A stretch of 37,631 bases of DNA, from contig CAWBCI010000059.1 of assembly GCA_963787195.1 (NCBI GenBank), forward strand, positions 1 through 37,631, given 5' to 3'. Below the pieces are notes generated by a model. The model was not told the origin of the DNA, made no database searches, and was given only the letters and a program-made list of their open reading frames with translations. Of this stretch, positions 19,158 to 28,109 are shown piece after piece (position 1 is the stretch's first letter; every line of letters begins with the position of its first letter). The translations under genes were made by a program, and so were the position numbers. The stretch is from CAWBCI01 sp963787195 (GTDB lineage Bacteria > Bacteroidota > Bacteroidia > Bacteroidales > JAGOPY01).

Positions 19158-19167
19158 TAAAGTTTTG
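19158..19167 (+). promoter_or_regulatory. weak candidate promoter for the FISUMP gene
   Basis: TAAAGTTTTG followed by TACATTTA resembles TAnnTTTG with two extra spacer bases. It is 36 bp upstream of ATG 19203, which argues for that start rather than ATG 19176. Confidence 0.25.
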
Positions 19168-19202
19168 TACATTTAATGGGCCCAAACCAAAAACCAAGCC
19201 TT

Positions 19203-21866
19203 ATGAAATTCAAAACCATCATTCAAATACTAATAGTTCTGCTTTTAGGGGTTGTGCTCACCAATCAGCAAGCATGTAAAAAGGACAATAAAGAGTCAAA
19301 ACCGGACGGGAATGACACCTTGAGTATTCCCGAAAGCACACAGGTGATCTCTCAATCTGACTGGAATACTTACATTGTAAACCTGGACTCATCTGATTAC
19401 ACTTTAACTTTCAATGACGATATCCTCACTAAACAGCAATTTGAGATTGGCGAAATTATCGTTTCTGCCACACCTCCGGGCTATTTACGTAAGATCACAG
19501 GAATCTCGACCCAAAATGGCCAACTTGTTGTCACTACCTCCTTTGCCAGCATTTCTGATGCGGTTGAAAATGGCAGCTTCTCTATTACTGAGGCGCTAAC
19601 TCCTGACAAAATTCTAAAAATAGATTACTATACCGGGGGCGTATTCCTGGATACTTCCGAATTTTATAAGAATGGGAATGCAGCTATGTTATTCAACATT
19701 CATGAGTATCTTGATCCTGATCAATTGGTTTTGCTGAACGGGAGTTTTGATATAACTACCACTTTTAATTGCGAGTTGGAAATCAAATTATTTAAAGTGA
19801 AACACTTCGAAATTGGATTTGAGGTCGGAGAACAGCTCGAGCTGGAAGCTGTGATAAATCTATTGGATATTGAATTGGAACCAAAAAAAGTACTTGCAAC
19901 TGTGACCTTTAACCCCGTCTATGCCATGATAGGAACAGTACCGGTAACAATCATCCCTGAAGTGGAAATAATTGCCGGGATAAATTTCAAAGTGGAAAGC
20001 AATGTTTCTGCCGGATTCAACCAGCAGTTGGCATACACTGCAAAACTGCTCTATGATAATAATCAATGGTCGCCTGAACATGAGATGACCAGGAACCTCA
20101 CGTATCAATTACCAGAATTATCGGCAACTGCCCATGCCAAAGCCTATGTCAAGACTCAGCTTAATTTGAAGTTCTATGGTACTGTTTCTCCTTTTTTGTA
20201 TGGTGAACTATACGAACGTATTCAAGCTGATTTTCTATCCACCCCCTTGTGGACCCTATACGGAGGGGCTGCCGCGAGTGTGGGGGTCAATGTAGATATT
20301 TTGGGTGCAAACCTGCTTGATTATCCCATTGACCCGCCACTTATTCAATACGAACTTGAACTTCTTAATTCAGACAGTGCTGTTGGAAATCAAGCCCCAC
20401 AGATACCTTCCAATTCTATTCCTCAGAACGGTTCAGTAAATATACCGGTTAACCAGGTTCTTTCCTGGCAATGCAGCGATCCTGATGGTGATTCGCTTAC
20501 TTATGATATTTATTTTGGCACCAGTTCTAATCCGCCTTTGATCACTTCAATTCTTGCCGAAGTCACCTATAATCCGGGGACATTGGAGCAAAACAAACTG
20601 TATTACTGGAAGATCGTGGCTAATGATGGCCATTCTCATACAACACCAGGACCCGTATGGTCATTTACTACGACCGAAGGTACTGGTAACGAGGCTCCTT
20701 CACTGCCGTTTGATCCGGTTCCATTCGACGGCTCAACTGATATTCTGCAAGATGTTATCTTACAATGGTCATGTACAGATCCTGAAAACGATCCAATAAC
20801 TTTTAATGTATTCTTTGGAACAACGAACCCGCCACCATTGGTAATGACCAATACAGGTGCATTCACCTATAATGCTTCCGGATTGGATATCAATACATTA
20901 TATTACTGGAAGATTGACGCTTCAGATGATCAGTCAAATATTACACCTGGTTCTGTATGGTCATTCTCAACCGGTGATGGTACCGGCGAAAACCAGCCTC
21001 CTTCGTTGCCGTTTGATCCTATGCCTGCTAATGGAGCTATGGATGTTCTGGCCGATGTTACCCTGCAATGGGCATGCACTGATCCTGAAGATGATCCCAT
21101 GAGATTTGATATATACTTTGGCACAACAAACCCGCCGCCACTGGTGATTACAAATTCAAGTTTATTCTATTACGAGACTGGCGGTTTGGATAACAATACC
21201 CAATACTATTGGAAGGTGGATGCATACGATGACCATTCAAATGTAACACCTGGTGCCATTTGGAATTTTTCCACACAAACCGTCGGGCCTTGTCCTGGAA
21301 TACCCACCATCACATACGAAGGGCAAACTTACAATACAATTCTGATTGGGACCCAATGCTGGATGAAGGAAAACCTGAACTACGTGGTCGGCAATTCCTG
21401 GTGTTACGATAATGACTTGTCAAATTGTGATACATACGGGAGATTATACGATTGGGAAACGATCATGAATGGCGAAGTTAGCAGCAATGACGTCCCCAGC
21501 GGAGTACGGGGCATCTGCCCACCGGGATGGCATATCCCCAGTAATGCAGAATGGGATATCATTGTCAATTACCTGGGAGGATCGACCGTGGCAGGTGGTA
21601 AAATGAAGGAAGCAGATTATGAACATTGGGTTCCCCCCAACACGGATGCAACCAACTCAAGTGGTTTTACAGCTTTACCGGGGGGCCGTTATCGCTTTTT
21701 CTTCGGTTATGCCGCATTGGGTGAAATGGAAAATATTTGGTCCTGCACAGAGTATAATGAGCAATTTGTCAAGTACCTGGCCCTTAACTATAATTCAGCT
21801 ATCGCACATCGTAGTACGGACAACAAAGTTAATATTGGTCTTTCCGCCCGTTGCCTTAAAGACTGA
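19203..21866 (+). CDS. lipoprotein with three Fn3-like repeats and a FISUMP domain
   Basis: Surface or periplasmic lipoprotein of 887 residues. The start at ATG 19203 gives a signal sequence (MKFKTIIQILIVLLLGVVL) and a probable lipidated Cys in NQQACKKDN. Residues about 40-390 are a beta-rich region without a recognised domain. Three tandem Fn3/cadherin-like repeats of about 95 residues follow, each with the pattern QW-C-DP--D---(F/Y)-I-FGT---PP, YYWK and PG--W-FST. The last about 190 residues form a FISUMP domain (TIGR02145): ILIGTQCWMKENL, RLYDWE, GICPPGWHIPSNAEWD, GGRYRFFFGYAALGE, GLSARCLKD. FISUMP has a C-type-lectin/FGE-like fold and probably acts in binding. The frame is intact. Confidence 0.9.
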   Translation: MKFKTIIQILIVLLLGVVLTNQQACKKDNKESKPDGNDTLSIPESTQVISQSDWNTYIVNLDSSDYTLTFNDDILTKQQFEIGEIIVSATPPGYLRKITGISTQNGQLVVTTSFASISDAVENGSFSITEALTPDKILKIDYYTGGVFLDTSEFYKNGNAAMLFNIHEYLDPDQLVLLNGSFDITTTFNCELEIKLFKVKHFEIGFEVGEQLELEAVINLLDIELEPKKVLATVTFNPVYAMIGTVPVTIIPEVEIIAGINFKVESNVSAGFNQQLAYTAKLLYDNNQWSPEHEMTRNLTYQLPELSATAHAKAYVKTQLNLKFYGTVSPFLYGELYERIQADFLSTPLWTLYGGAAASVGVNVDILGANLLDYPIDPPLIQYELELLNSDSAVGNQAPQIPSNSIPQNGSVNIPVNQVLSWQCSDPDGDSLTYDIYFGTSSNPPLITSILAEVTYNPGTLEQNKLYYWKIVANDGHSHTTPGPVWSFTTTEGTGNEAPSLPFDPVPFDGSTDILQDVILQWSCTDPENDPITFNVFFGTTNPPPLVMTNTGAFTYNASGLDINTLYYWKIDASDDQSNITPGSVWSFSTGDGTGENQPPSLPFDPMPANGAMDVLADVTLQWACTDPEDDPMRFDIYFGTTNPPPLVITNSSLFYYETGGLDNNTQYYWKVDAYDDHSNVTPGAIWNFSTQTVGPCPGIPTITYEGQTYNTILIGTQCWMKENLNYVVGNSWCYDNDLSNCDTYGRLYDWETIMNGEVSSNDVPSGVRGICPPGWHIPSNAEWDIIVNYLGGSTVAGGKMKEADYEHWVPPNTDATNSSGFTALPGGRYRFFFGYAALGEMENIWSCTEYNEQFVKYLALNYNSAIAHRSTDNKVNIGLSARCLKD

Positions 21867-21901
21867 TGCGGACCCTAGGCGCAAAACCGCGAAGGGCCAC
21901 C

Positions 21902-22195
21902 TTAATCCCTGACACAGCGGACCGAAAGCCCATAGCTCCGAAAGTAGTTGCTACTCATTATGCTGCTACCACTGTATTGAATGTACCTGCCCCAGGCGGT
22001 GTTTGAATTGTACATGGAATTACTCCACCAACGGCCATAGTTGCCAATGTCGACGAATTCCCCATGAACACGGGTGCCACCCGGACGGGCGGTAAAGCCG
22101 GTTTCATTAGTTGCGCCATAGTTAGGGCTGGTCCAATGAGCAGTACCGGTTTCTTTAAGCTTGCCACCGGCATCAGTTCCCAGATAAACTAAAAA
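21902..22195 (-). pseudogene. FISUMP-domain C-terminal fragment
   Basis: On the strand opposite the FISUMP gene, an open frame without a start codon reads VYLGTDAGGKLKETGTAHW, SPNYGATNETGFTARPGG, IGNYGRWWSNSMYNS and SYGLSVRCVRD with a stop at 21902. It aligns with the C-terminal half of the intact FISUMP domain (YLGG...AGGKMKE, SGFTALPGGR, GLSARCLKD), but is only distantly similar, so it is not a recent copy. The two C-termini face each other 35 bp apart. Upstream of about 22195 the frame loses FISUMP character and no start is present. Confidence 0.8.
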
Positions 22196-22321
22196 ACGTT
22201 CAACCCGATCATCTGCACGTTCATTCCTCTTAAATACAGGCTCGTCGCCTTTTCCTTTCTCATGGTTTTTGGGCTATTTACATTTGTTTCATCAAATTGA
22301 TTGATTGACAAATTTTAAACA

Positions 22322-22936
22322 ATGAAAACAATGAAAATCATTAAAACCATGAAAACAAAAGCATTATTAGCAGTAGCGATGTTTGCAATCTTAAGTCTGA
22401 ACTGCAAAGCACAGAAAAGTGAAAAACATTTTGGATTTGAATTGAGTGGAGGAGCTTCCTTCGCAACCCGGGAACTGGGCGGGGCGAAGCTGAACACCGG
22501 ATTAGGATTCGAGGGGATCCTGCATTACCGCTTCATGCAATATTTGGGTATTTACGCCGGCTGGGGATGGAATAAGTTTTCAGCAAATGAATCTTTTGCA
22601 GGTAATAAAACTGATTTCGAAGAAACCGGTTATGTGTTCGGATTACAATTCAAACATCCCATTGGTAACTCTCCAATATCATATTATCTGAGAGCAGGCG
22701 GACTTTATAATCATATTGAACTGGAGAATGAGAAAGGTGATATAATTGAAGACAGCGGTCACGGTTTAGGCTGGCAGCTTGCGGCGGGTATCGATGTTCC
22801 CCTGGGTTCTAACTGGAGCCTCACTCCCGGACTGAAATTCAACGCTCTTTCAAGGGAAATTAAAACATCAGAATATAAGAAACAATTAGACCTTAACTAT
22901 GTCATGATCCGCATAGGGATATTGAAGAAATTCTGA
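22322..22936 (+). CDS. outer-membrane beta-barrel protein
   Basis: Protein of 204 residues. After a Lys-rich start, MKTKALLAVAMFAILSLNCKAQ is a signal peptide, so ATG 22349 is an alternative start. The mature part shows alternating hydrophobic strands and Gly-aromatic turns typical of small 8-strand barrels (OmpA/OMP_b-brl type): HFGFELSGGASFATRELGG, LGIYAGWGWNKFSANES, ISYYLRAGGLYNHIELE, and a C-terminal strand ending in Phe (YVMIRIGILKKF). Function beyond an outer-membrane location cannot be told. A fragment of a related gene is present at 28776-28836. A strong hairpin with a T-run follows at 22958. Confidence 0.85.
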   Translation: MKTMKIIKTMKTKALLAVAMFAILSLNCKAQKSEKHFGFELSGGASFATRELGGAKLNTGLGFEGILHYRFMQYLGIYAGWGWNKFSANESFAGNKTDFEETGYVFGLQFKHPIGNSPISYYLRAGGLYNHIELENEKGDIIEDSGHGLGWQLAAGIDVPLGSNWSLTPGLKFNALSREIKTSEYKKQLDLNYVMIRIGILKKF

Positions 22937-22957
22937 TCGGATTTCTATTAGATTCAG

Positions 22958-23034
22958 AAGGCTTCGGGATTGTATTCTTCAGGTTTCAGAATATTTTGAA
23001 ATGAGAAGAAAACACTTCCGAAACCTTTTTTTTT
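22958..23034 (+). terminator. probable intrinsic terminator after the beta-barrel gene
   Basis: AAGGCTTCGG (22958-22967) pairs with CCGAAACCTT (23018-23027) with 9 of 10 matches. Inside it a second stem can form (CTTC, TTTCA with TGAAA, GAAG). A run of nine T follows the outer stem. Confidence 0.65.
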
Positions 23035-23245
23035 ATGGATTGTTGATATTCTTAAAATTGATTATTCTTCATTTAAATGTTAAGGCAAAATTAAATGAAA
23101 TGAAAATTTTCAAAAAAAGATATTAATCAACAGAGAAGAATCCGGAATTTAGCTGGCACCGGCAGAAATATTCATGTGAAATAAATTCCTTAGAAAGGCT
23201 AATTAGACAATATCTGATATAATTTTACCTCTTAATTATTCAAAA

Positions 23246-24244
23246 ATGAAAAATCTATTATTATTCCTCGCACTGATGATGAGTGCAGGCGTATTTGCTC
23301 AGGATGCCGCTAATTATAAAGTAGTTAACATGTATCCTCTTCCGGGAGATGGATACTGGGATTACCTGTCTATCGATTCCCATGGGCGATTATTTGTTTC
23401 TCATAATACAATTGTCCAGGTTCTGGATTCAAAAGGCGGTAAGCTATTGGGAACTATAGAAGGCCTGGAGGGTGTCCATGGCATAGCCCTGGCTGAAAAA
23501 CTTCATAAGGGATTTATTTCAAGCGGGAGGGATTCTGTAGTCGCGATTTTCGATCTCAGAAGTCTTCAGATTTTGGATAAAGTAAAGGTAACCGGGGCCA
23601 ATCCCGATGCGATCATTTATGATCCATACAGCAATAAAGTTTTTACATTCAACGGCAGGAGTTCGAATGCAACCGTAATAGATGCCCTGACCAATGAAGT
23701 TGTGGCTACCATTCAGCTCGATGGCAAACCTGAATTCCCTGTAAGCGATAAAAAAGGTAAGATTTATGTGAATATTGAAGATAAATCATTGATCAGCTGT
23801 ATTAATACCAAGGATTTAAAACTTGAAAAAAGCTGGCCCATCAGTCCGGGTGAAGAGCCCAGCGGCCTGGCAGCCGATTTTGAAAATGGGAAACTGTTCA
23901 GTGTCTGCGATAACAATCTCATGATCGTATTCGACCTGAAAACTGAAAAAGTGATCCAAAGCATTCCGATCGGGAGCAGGACTGATGGTGCTGCCTTTGA
24001 TGAAAGCCTGAAAAGAGCTTATAGCTCGAACGGGGATGGCACGATGACCGTTGTCCAGGAAAGCGGAGATCAATTCAAGGTGCTGGAAACAGTGAAGACC
24101 CAGGCTGGTGCCCGCACTATATGCCTTGATCCTGAAACCCATCATCTTTTCCTTCCGACATCGGAATTTGAACCATTGGTAAAAGGCGAAAGAAGACCGA
24201 AAATTAAACCCGGAACTTTCGTGGTACTGGAAGTGGCTCCCTGA
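23246..24244 (+). CDS. exported YncE/YVTN-type beta-propeller protein
   Basis: Exported protein of 332 residues with a signal peptide (MKNLLLFLALMMSAGVFAQD). The mature part is a seven-bladed propeller of the YncE/lactonase-like type; blade motifs such as LFVSHNTIVQVLDSKGGKLL, VVAIFDLRSLQILDKV, NATVIDALTNEVVATIQLDG and LMIVFDLKTEKVIQSIPIG repeat about every 40 residues. The family includes periplasmic DNA-binding and redox-linked proteins, but no cofactor or catalytic motif is visible. It is intact, lacks a T9SS tail, and faces the first adhesin convergently with 53 bp between. Confidence 0.87.
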   Translation: MKNLLLFLALMMSAGVFAQDAANYKVVNMYPLPGDGYWDYLSIDSHGRLFVSHNTIVQVLDSKGGKLLGTIEGLEGVHGIALAEKLHKGFISSGRDSVVAIFDLRSLQILDKVKVTGANPDAIIYDPYSNKVFTFNGRSSNATVIDALTNEVVATIQLDGKPEFPVSDKKGKIYVNIEDKSLISCINTKDLKLEKSWPISPGEEPSGLAADFENGKLFSVCDNNLMIVFDLKTEKVIQSIPIGSRTDGAAFDESLKRAYSSNGDGTMTVVQESGDQFKVLETVKTQAGARTICLDPETHHLFLPTSEFEPLVKGERRPKIKPGTFVVLEVAP

Positions 24245-24297
24245 TGATCAACAAGGACTTAAGCTATAATATTTAAGTGATGATTAAGGATCGGAAT

Positions 24298-26466
24298 TTA
24301 CTTAGACGAAAGTTTGCTCTCAATGGCATCTAACCTTTCCTTTAGTTCCGCATTCTCGCTTTTAAGATCCTTGATTTCCTGCTGTTGTTCCTGCACTGCT
24401 TTTACAAGAGGCACTACGAAATCGGCATAACGCAATCCATATGCGTCCTTCTCATTTTTCGGAGCATCCACACCGCTGAAATCAAAGCCGCAATTTTTAG
24501 CTGCTTTTTCCACTTCCTGGGCTATGAAACCGGTAGTGACTGTTGAATAGCGGTCTCCGCTCAGGAATTTGGTCCCCGGCTGGTCTTTGAGCAATTGGGC
24601 ATGGCGGGCATTCACCCCGTTGAAATCATTGATGGCTTCCCGGTCCAGCTGATAGGTCACCGGCCGCAACTGTGTAATAAAATTCAGTCCCGGTACATCT
24701 TCCTTCACATTTACCTTAAACCTCCCATCCGAAATATTTGTCCAGTTTTGGTAACCCCCGATGGAAGTGACGTAAACATTCCCCAGTCTTACCATATTAG
24801 AGGCCGTACCCGATGCATCGATGCCAACGCAAGTCACATTCACATAGTTAGCTGCATCTGGACCGGTGTTGTAACCGATGGCTGTATTATAAGAACCCGA
24901 GACATCGTTTACCATGGAATTAGCTCCCAGGGAAGTATTCTGAAAACCAGTGTTGACATACTGAGCCGAATGATAGCCTACCGCCGTATTGGTGCTTCCT
25001 GTAGTGTTGTCAAACAAAGCCAGGGCACCCACAGCCGTGTTGAAAACCCCGTTGTTTATACTTGTCGGCTGGTCATAGTAAAGAGCCTCAAAACCCACTG
25101 CCACATTATCACTGATGTATGCTGAGCCCGGATTGTATGAGAGCGTGCCGAGGGCATTTTCACCTATCGCCGTATTACGGCTCGCACTGTGATTTTGGCT
25201 AAGGCTGTGATTACCAAGACTGGCATTCGAATATCCGTTAATATTGAAATTCTGCGAAAAGGTGCCTATAGAGACATTATCAGCACCGTTGATATTTCCA
25301 TCCAGGGAACCGTAACCTATGGCCGTATTATTATTTCCGGTTGTATTTGAATACAATGCATAATCCCCGATAGCTACGTTCATATTTCCGTTATAATATG
25401 CGGTCGGCTGGTTTGAAAACAATGCAAAGGAACCCACCGCGACATTATTGCTGGACCATGCATAACCCGGGTCATAAGCCTGGCTATAAAGGGCATCCTT
25501 TCCGACAGCCGTATTATAGGCACCGCTTCTATTATTATAAAGGGCCTCGTGACCTATAGCAGTATTTGCGTATCCAACAGTATTGGCATAAAGGGAGTAG
25601 GTGCCGGCAGATGTGTTCAAGGTTCCTTCAGTATTATAATACTGAGATGAATATCCTTGGGCAGTATTATCATATCCTATGGTGTTCTGGTATAATGCAT
25701 AATTACCCAGAGCAGTATTTTGAATTCCGTTTGAAGTAGAAGTGGGTTCATTGTAAGCGAGTGTATTATATCCGACCGCTACATTATTAGCCGAATAACC
25801 TGCTCCTGGATCGTATGACATTCCGCTGAGCGCGTTATTTCCAATAGCGATATTTTTGTTCGAAACTGTATTGAGATACAGGGAGTTCGCCCCAATGGCA
25901 AGGTTATTTTGGCCCGATGAGTCAAAATACAGGCTGAATGCACCTATGGCAGTATTGGAATTGCCTGCAGTTTCATTCAATAATGCACTATTCCCAATAG
26001 CGGTATTCAGCAGTCCGGTAGTAATGGAATTCAGCGACTGGTAACCAAAAGATGCATTATAGCTTGAAGGCAATATAGATCCGGAAATTTCATTATTTAC
26101 CTTAAATATCAAGGGAATAGTATCAGTGGTACCTATAAAGTTTGTGCCGGCTGTAGTTCCCGCGTTGCCGTATATACTCCAGCCTGTGCCTGTGCCTACT
26201 TTTGTCCATACCGGGCTGGATGGTGTTCCTGAATTATAGTAATAAGCGGCCGTAGCGTCGGTTTGATATACCATCAGTCCGGTAGCAGGGTTGGAGATGG
26301 CATTTCTCTGGGCTTGCGTCATGCGGGGTATGAGAAGCCCTTTCGAGGTTGAAGATACATCCAGCATGGCTGAATTGTCGGGAGGGGTGTCACTGGAATT
26401 AATGGCTACCTGTGCTTGCAGATTAAAGCTAATTGCAAGGATGATAAAGGTAATGAGTGCTTTCAT
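24298..26466 (-). CDS. S74-chaperone trimeric adhesin, copy A
   Basis: Exported fibre protein of 722 residues from ATG 26466 (MKALITFIILAISFNLQAQ). An N-terminal cap (SAMLDVSSTSKGLLIPRMTQ, then AISNPATGLMVYQTD) common in Bacteroidota surface fibres is followed by about 430 residues of YadA-head-like repeats (NTAIG--AL--N--G--NTA-G). A C-terminal Peptidase_S74 intramolecular chaperone follows: ISDGRFKVNVKED, LRPVTYQLDRE, TGFIAQEVEKAA, YADFVVPLVKAVQEQQQE. It ends in a short coiled coil. In this family the chaperone drives trimerisation and can cleave itself at the Ser of the SDG(R)-K motif. It is the first member of an array of four; no T9SS tail is present. Confidence 0.9.
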   Translation of the reverse strand: MKALITFIILAISFNLQAQVAINSSDTPPDNSAMLDVSSTSKGLLIPRMTQAQRNAISNPATGLMVYQTDATAAYYYNSGTPSSPVWTKVGTGTGWSIYGNAGTTAGTNFIGTTDTIPLIFKVNNEISGSILPSSYNASFGYQSLNSITTGLLNTAIGNSALLNETAGNSNTAIGAFSLYFDSSGQNNLAIGANSLYLNTVSNKNIAIGNNALSGMSYDPGAGYSANNVAVGYNTLAYNEPTSTSNGIQNTALGNYALYQNTIGYDNTAQGYSSQYYNTEGTLNTSAGTYSLYANTVGYANTAIGHEALYNNRSGAYNTAVGKDALYSQAYDPGYAWSSNNVAVGSFALFSNQPTAYYNGNMNVAIGDYALYSNTTGNNNTAIGYGSLDGNINGADNVSIGTFSQNFNINGYSNASLGNHSLSQNHSASRNTAIGENALGTLSYNPGSAYISDNVAVGFEALYYDQPTSINNGVFNTAVGALALFDNTTGSTNTAVGYHSAQYVNTGFQNTSLGANSMVNDVSGSYNTAIGYNTGPDAANYVNVTCVGIDASGTASNMVRLGNVYVTSIGGYQNWTNISDGRFKVNVKEDVPGLNFITQLRPVTYQLDREAINDFNGVNARHAQLLKDQPGTKFLSGDRYSTVTTGFIAQEVEKAAKNCGFDFSGVDAPKNEKDAYGLRYADFVVPLVKAVQEQQQEIKDLKSENAELKERLDAIESKLSSK
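24344..24373 (-). repeat. coiled-coil 30-bp unit, one copy (adhesin A)
   Basis: A single 30-bp unit encodes the D-LKSENAEL segment of the C-terminal coiled coil. Adhesins B and C have two and three units at the same place. Confidence 0.8.
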
Positions 26467-26587
26467 TTCTTTAGGGTTTAAAAGAATGAATAGTTTAATT
26501 TGAATTATAACAATTCTTCGGGGATTTAGTTTGAAAGCGGTAATGTTCTTCTTTTCACTACTCACCAATTTCCTTTGGAAATTCAAT

Positions 26588-26745
26588 TATTTATTCTGAA
26601 ATTTCGTTCATGAAATTTGCCAGCTTAAATAAATCTACCCTTAAAAGAAATGCAGGTGCTTTTAGCCTTCTAATTTTGATGGCTAACACTATCTTAATGA
26701 AGTGACAAGGGGGTAAGCTACCTGGTGGATAAATTTGGATGTTAG
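26588..26745. repeat. leader repeat, copy 1 (about 150 bp)
   Basis: This block aligns with 34908-35066 at roughly 70% identity with few or no gaps (for example TTATTCTGAAATTTCG against TTATCCTGAACTTTCG, and TACCTGGTGGATA in both). Each copy lies beside an adhesin copy or remnant and directly before an AT-rich small-gene insert. It contains the hairpin TTAGCC...GGCTAA. Stops interrupt the reverse strand, so no conserved protein is encoded there. Confidence 0.75.
26730..26737 (+). promoter_or_regulatory. candidate -7 element for the DUF5700 gene
   Basis: TAAATTTG matches TAnnTTTG exactly and lies 57 bp before ATG 26794. No TTTG is visible at the -33 position. It is inside the leader repeat; the second copy has TATATTTA at this position. 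Confidence 0.35.
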
Positions 26746-26793
26746 TGTTATAATAAGTAAGCCTAAAATGTTAACTATTAAAATGTGACGATT

Positions 26794-27897
26794 ATGATTA
26801 GAATTCTTTTGATCGTGCTGATAATTATGAGTTCTAATATTAATATCTTATTTGCACAATCAATAGATTTAAGCTCGGTCGATGAATTCTTTAAAATAAG
26901 CTCTGAGCTAAAAGAAGGAAAAGTAATTTCAGCGCTACAATGGAAAGAATTTGACAATTCGCTTGGCTACAAGGAATTTGCAGAAAGTAAAAACAAAGCT
27001 CTGATAAATATCATTAAATCCTCAATTAATATTGTTTTTGGTCATGGTTCAATAGCCGAAAAAGATAGTATTTTAAGCATTACTCAAGAGGAAATGAATA
27101 GTAATACTAAGATGTTGTTAAAGAATCATATCCTTGTAAATTATCTGGATGTGAATAATAATTGTAACTCAATTAAATTATTCAGAGAGGATTACGACTT
27201 TAAGGCTTTAGTCGAAAATGCAAAACAAAGATTAGGTTCTTTTCTCAGAATGCCCATAGATACGACTTTTGAATTTAAGCCTGTTTATTTCCTTTTTATT
27301 GATGCTGATGGTGGAGTTAGAGAAGACGCGTTATATGTTGACTTTAACCTAATTTATAAACTGACTGAGGAAAAGCGGGTAAACTTCCTTGCCCATGAAT
27401 TTTTTCATAATTACAGGGAAAAGTTTGAAAATCATGATTTCAATTACAAAAGTGATTTAAATCATTGTATTGATTTCATTCAGAATGAAGGAATAGCAGA
27501 CCTATTAGATAAATCAGCAGGTTACGAAAAATATTTTACCGAAAAAGGGGAATCTCCCGAAATGGTCAAAACATGGGTCAATTTATATAATCAGGCACGG
27601 GAAGATTTGGAAAAACTTCAAAATGTGATTATAAAATATTCTAAAGATGAGATAACTGAAAATGAAATGGTAGATGAAATTATAGAAATTGTAAAGTTTA
27701 ATGGACATCCTATTGGTTTTTTTATGGCAAATCAAATTGTTAGAGCAGGATATGAAAATGAAATGCTGAAAACTTTCTATAATCCTTATGAGTTTTTCAA
27801 TCTTTACAACAGAGCAGCTAAAGAGCTGAATCTTTTTCAGTTGAATGATGAATTTATGGACTACTTAAAAAACCTTACAAAAGGATACTACCGCTGA
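26794..27897 (+). CDS. DUF5700 putative zinc metalloprotease, exported
   Basis: Exported protein of 367 residues; the start ATG 26794 gives a signal peptide (MIRILLIVLIIMSSNINILF, then AQS). The central region has the zincin motif HEFFH within VNFLAHEFFHNYREKF, and a downstream EGIADLLDK whose Glu fits the third zinc ligand (gluzincin type). This layout matches DUF5700, a family of predicted Zn-dependent proteases. Substrate unknown. The gene is AT-rich compared with the flanking adhesins and sits in an insert between adhesins A and B, a sign of separate origin. The longer frame starting with GTG 26785 is less likely. Confidence 0.8.
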   Translation: MIRILLIVLIIMSSNINILFAQSIDLSSVDEFFKISSELKEGKVISALQWKEFDNSLGYKEFAESKNKALINIIKSSINIVFGHGSIAEKDSILSITQEEMNSNTKMLLKNHILVNYLDVNNNCNSIKLFREDYDFKALVENAKQRLGSFLRMPIDTTFEFKPVYFLFIDADGGVREDALYVDFNLIYKLTEEKRVNFLAHEFFHNYREKFENHDFNYKSDLNHCIDFIQNEGIADLLDKSAGYEKYFTEKGESPEMVKTWVNLYNQAREDLEKLQNVIIKYSKDEITENEMVDEIIEIVKFNGHPIGFFMANQIVRAGYENEMLKTFYNPYEFFNLYNRAAKELNLFQLNDEFMDYLKNLTKGYYR

Positions 27898-27899
27898 CA

Positions 27900-28012
27900 C
27901 GCGATGATAGTCAATTGGTGCGTAGCGTTCATCAAGAAAAAGACATGAAATAAACAATAACATATAAATCAGCGAACATCATGCGGAACAAGTGTCGACT
28001 GGCTATATCGCG
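27900..28012. repeat. imperfect inverted repeat between insert genes
   Basis: CGCGATGATAG (27900-27910) can pair imperfectly with CTATATCGCG (28003-28012), one base bulged. The element starts 3 bp after the protease stop codon. It lacks the TAAC/GTTA ends of the palindromes at 35-37 kb, so its relation to them is unclear. Confidence 0.35.
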
Positions 28013-28109
28013 AAACATCAGATATTATAAAAATTGTAGTATGAAAAATAACGAAAGCCAGCTGCTGACAATTTTGAGCGAAAACAAAACTATGTTCCAT
28101 TTTGCTACC

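Noticed and set aside
21958..22173. Minus-strand open frame of 71 codons beginning MPVASLKKP
   Set aside because: It is a shadow of the FISUMP fragment, whose sequence is conserved in a different frame of the same strand.
24595..25125. Long plus-strand open frame opposite adhesin A (and similar ones opposite B and C)
   Set aside because: These are antisense shadows of the repetitive head region; periodic codon use keeps several frames open.
27900..28012. Fourth attC-like site after the DUF5700 gene
   Set aside because: The stem is short and lacks the TAAC/GTTA ends; kept only as a low-confidence inverted repeat.
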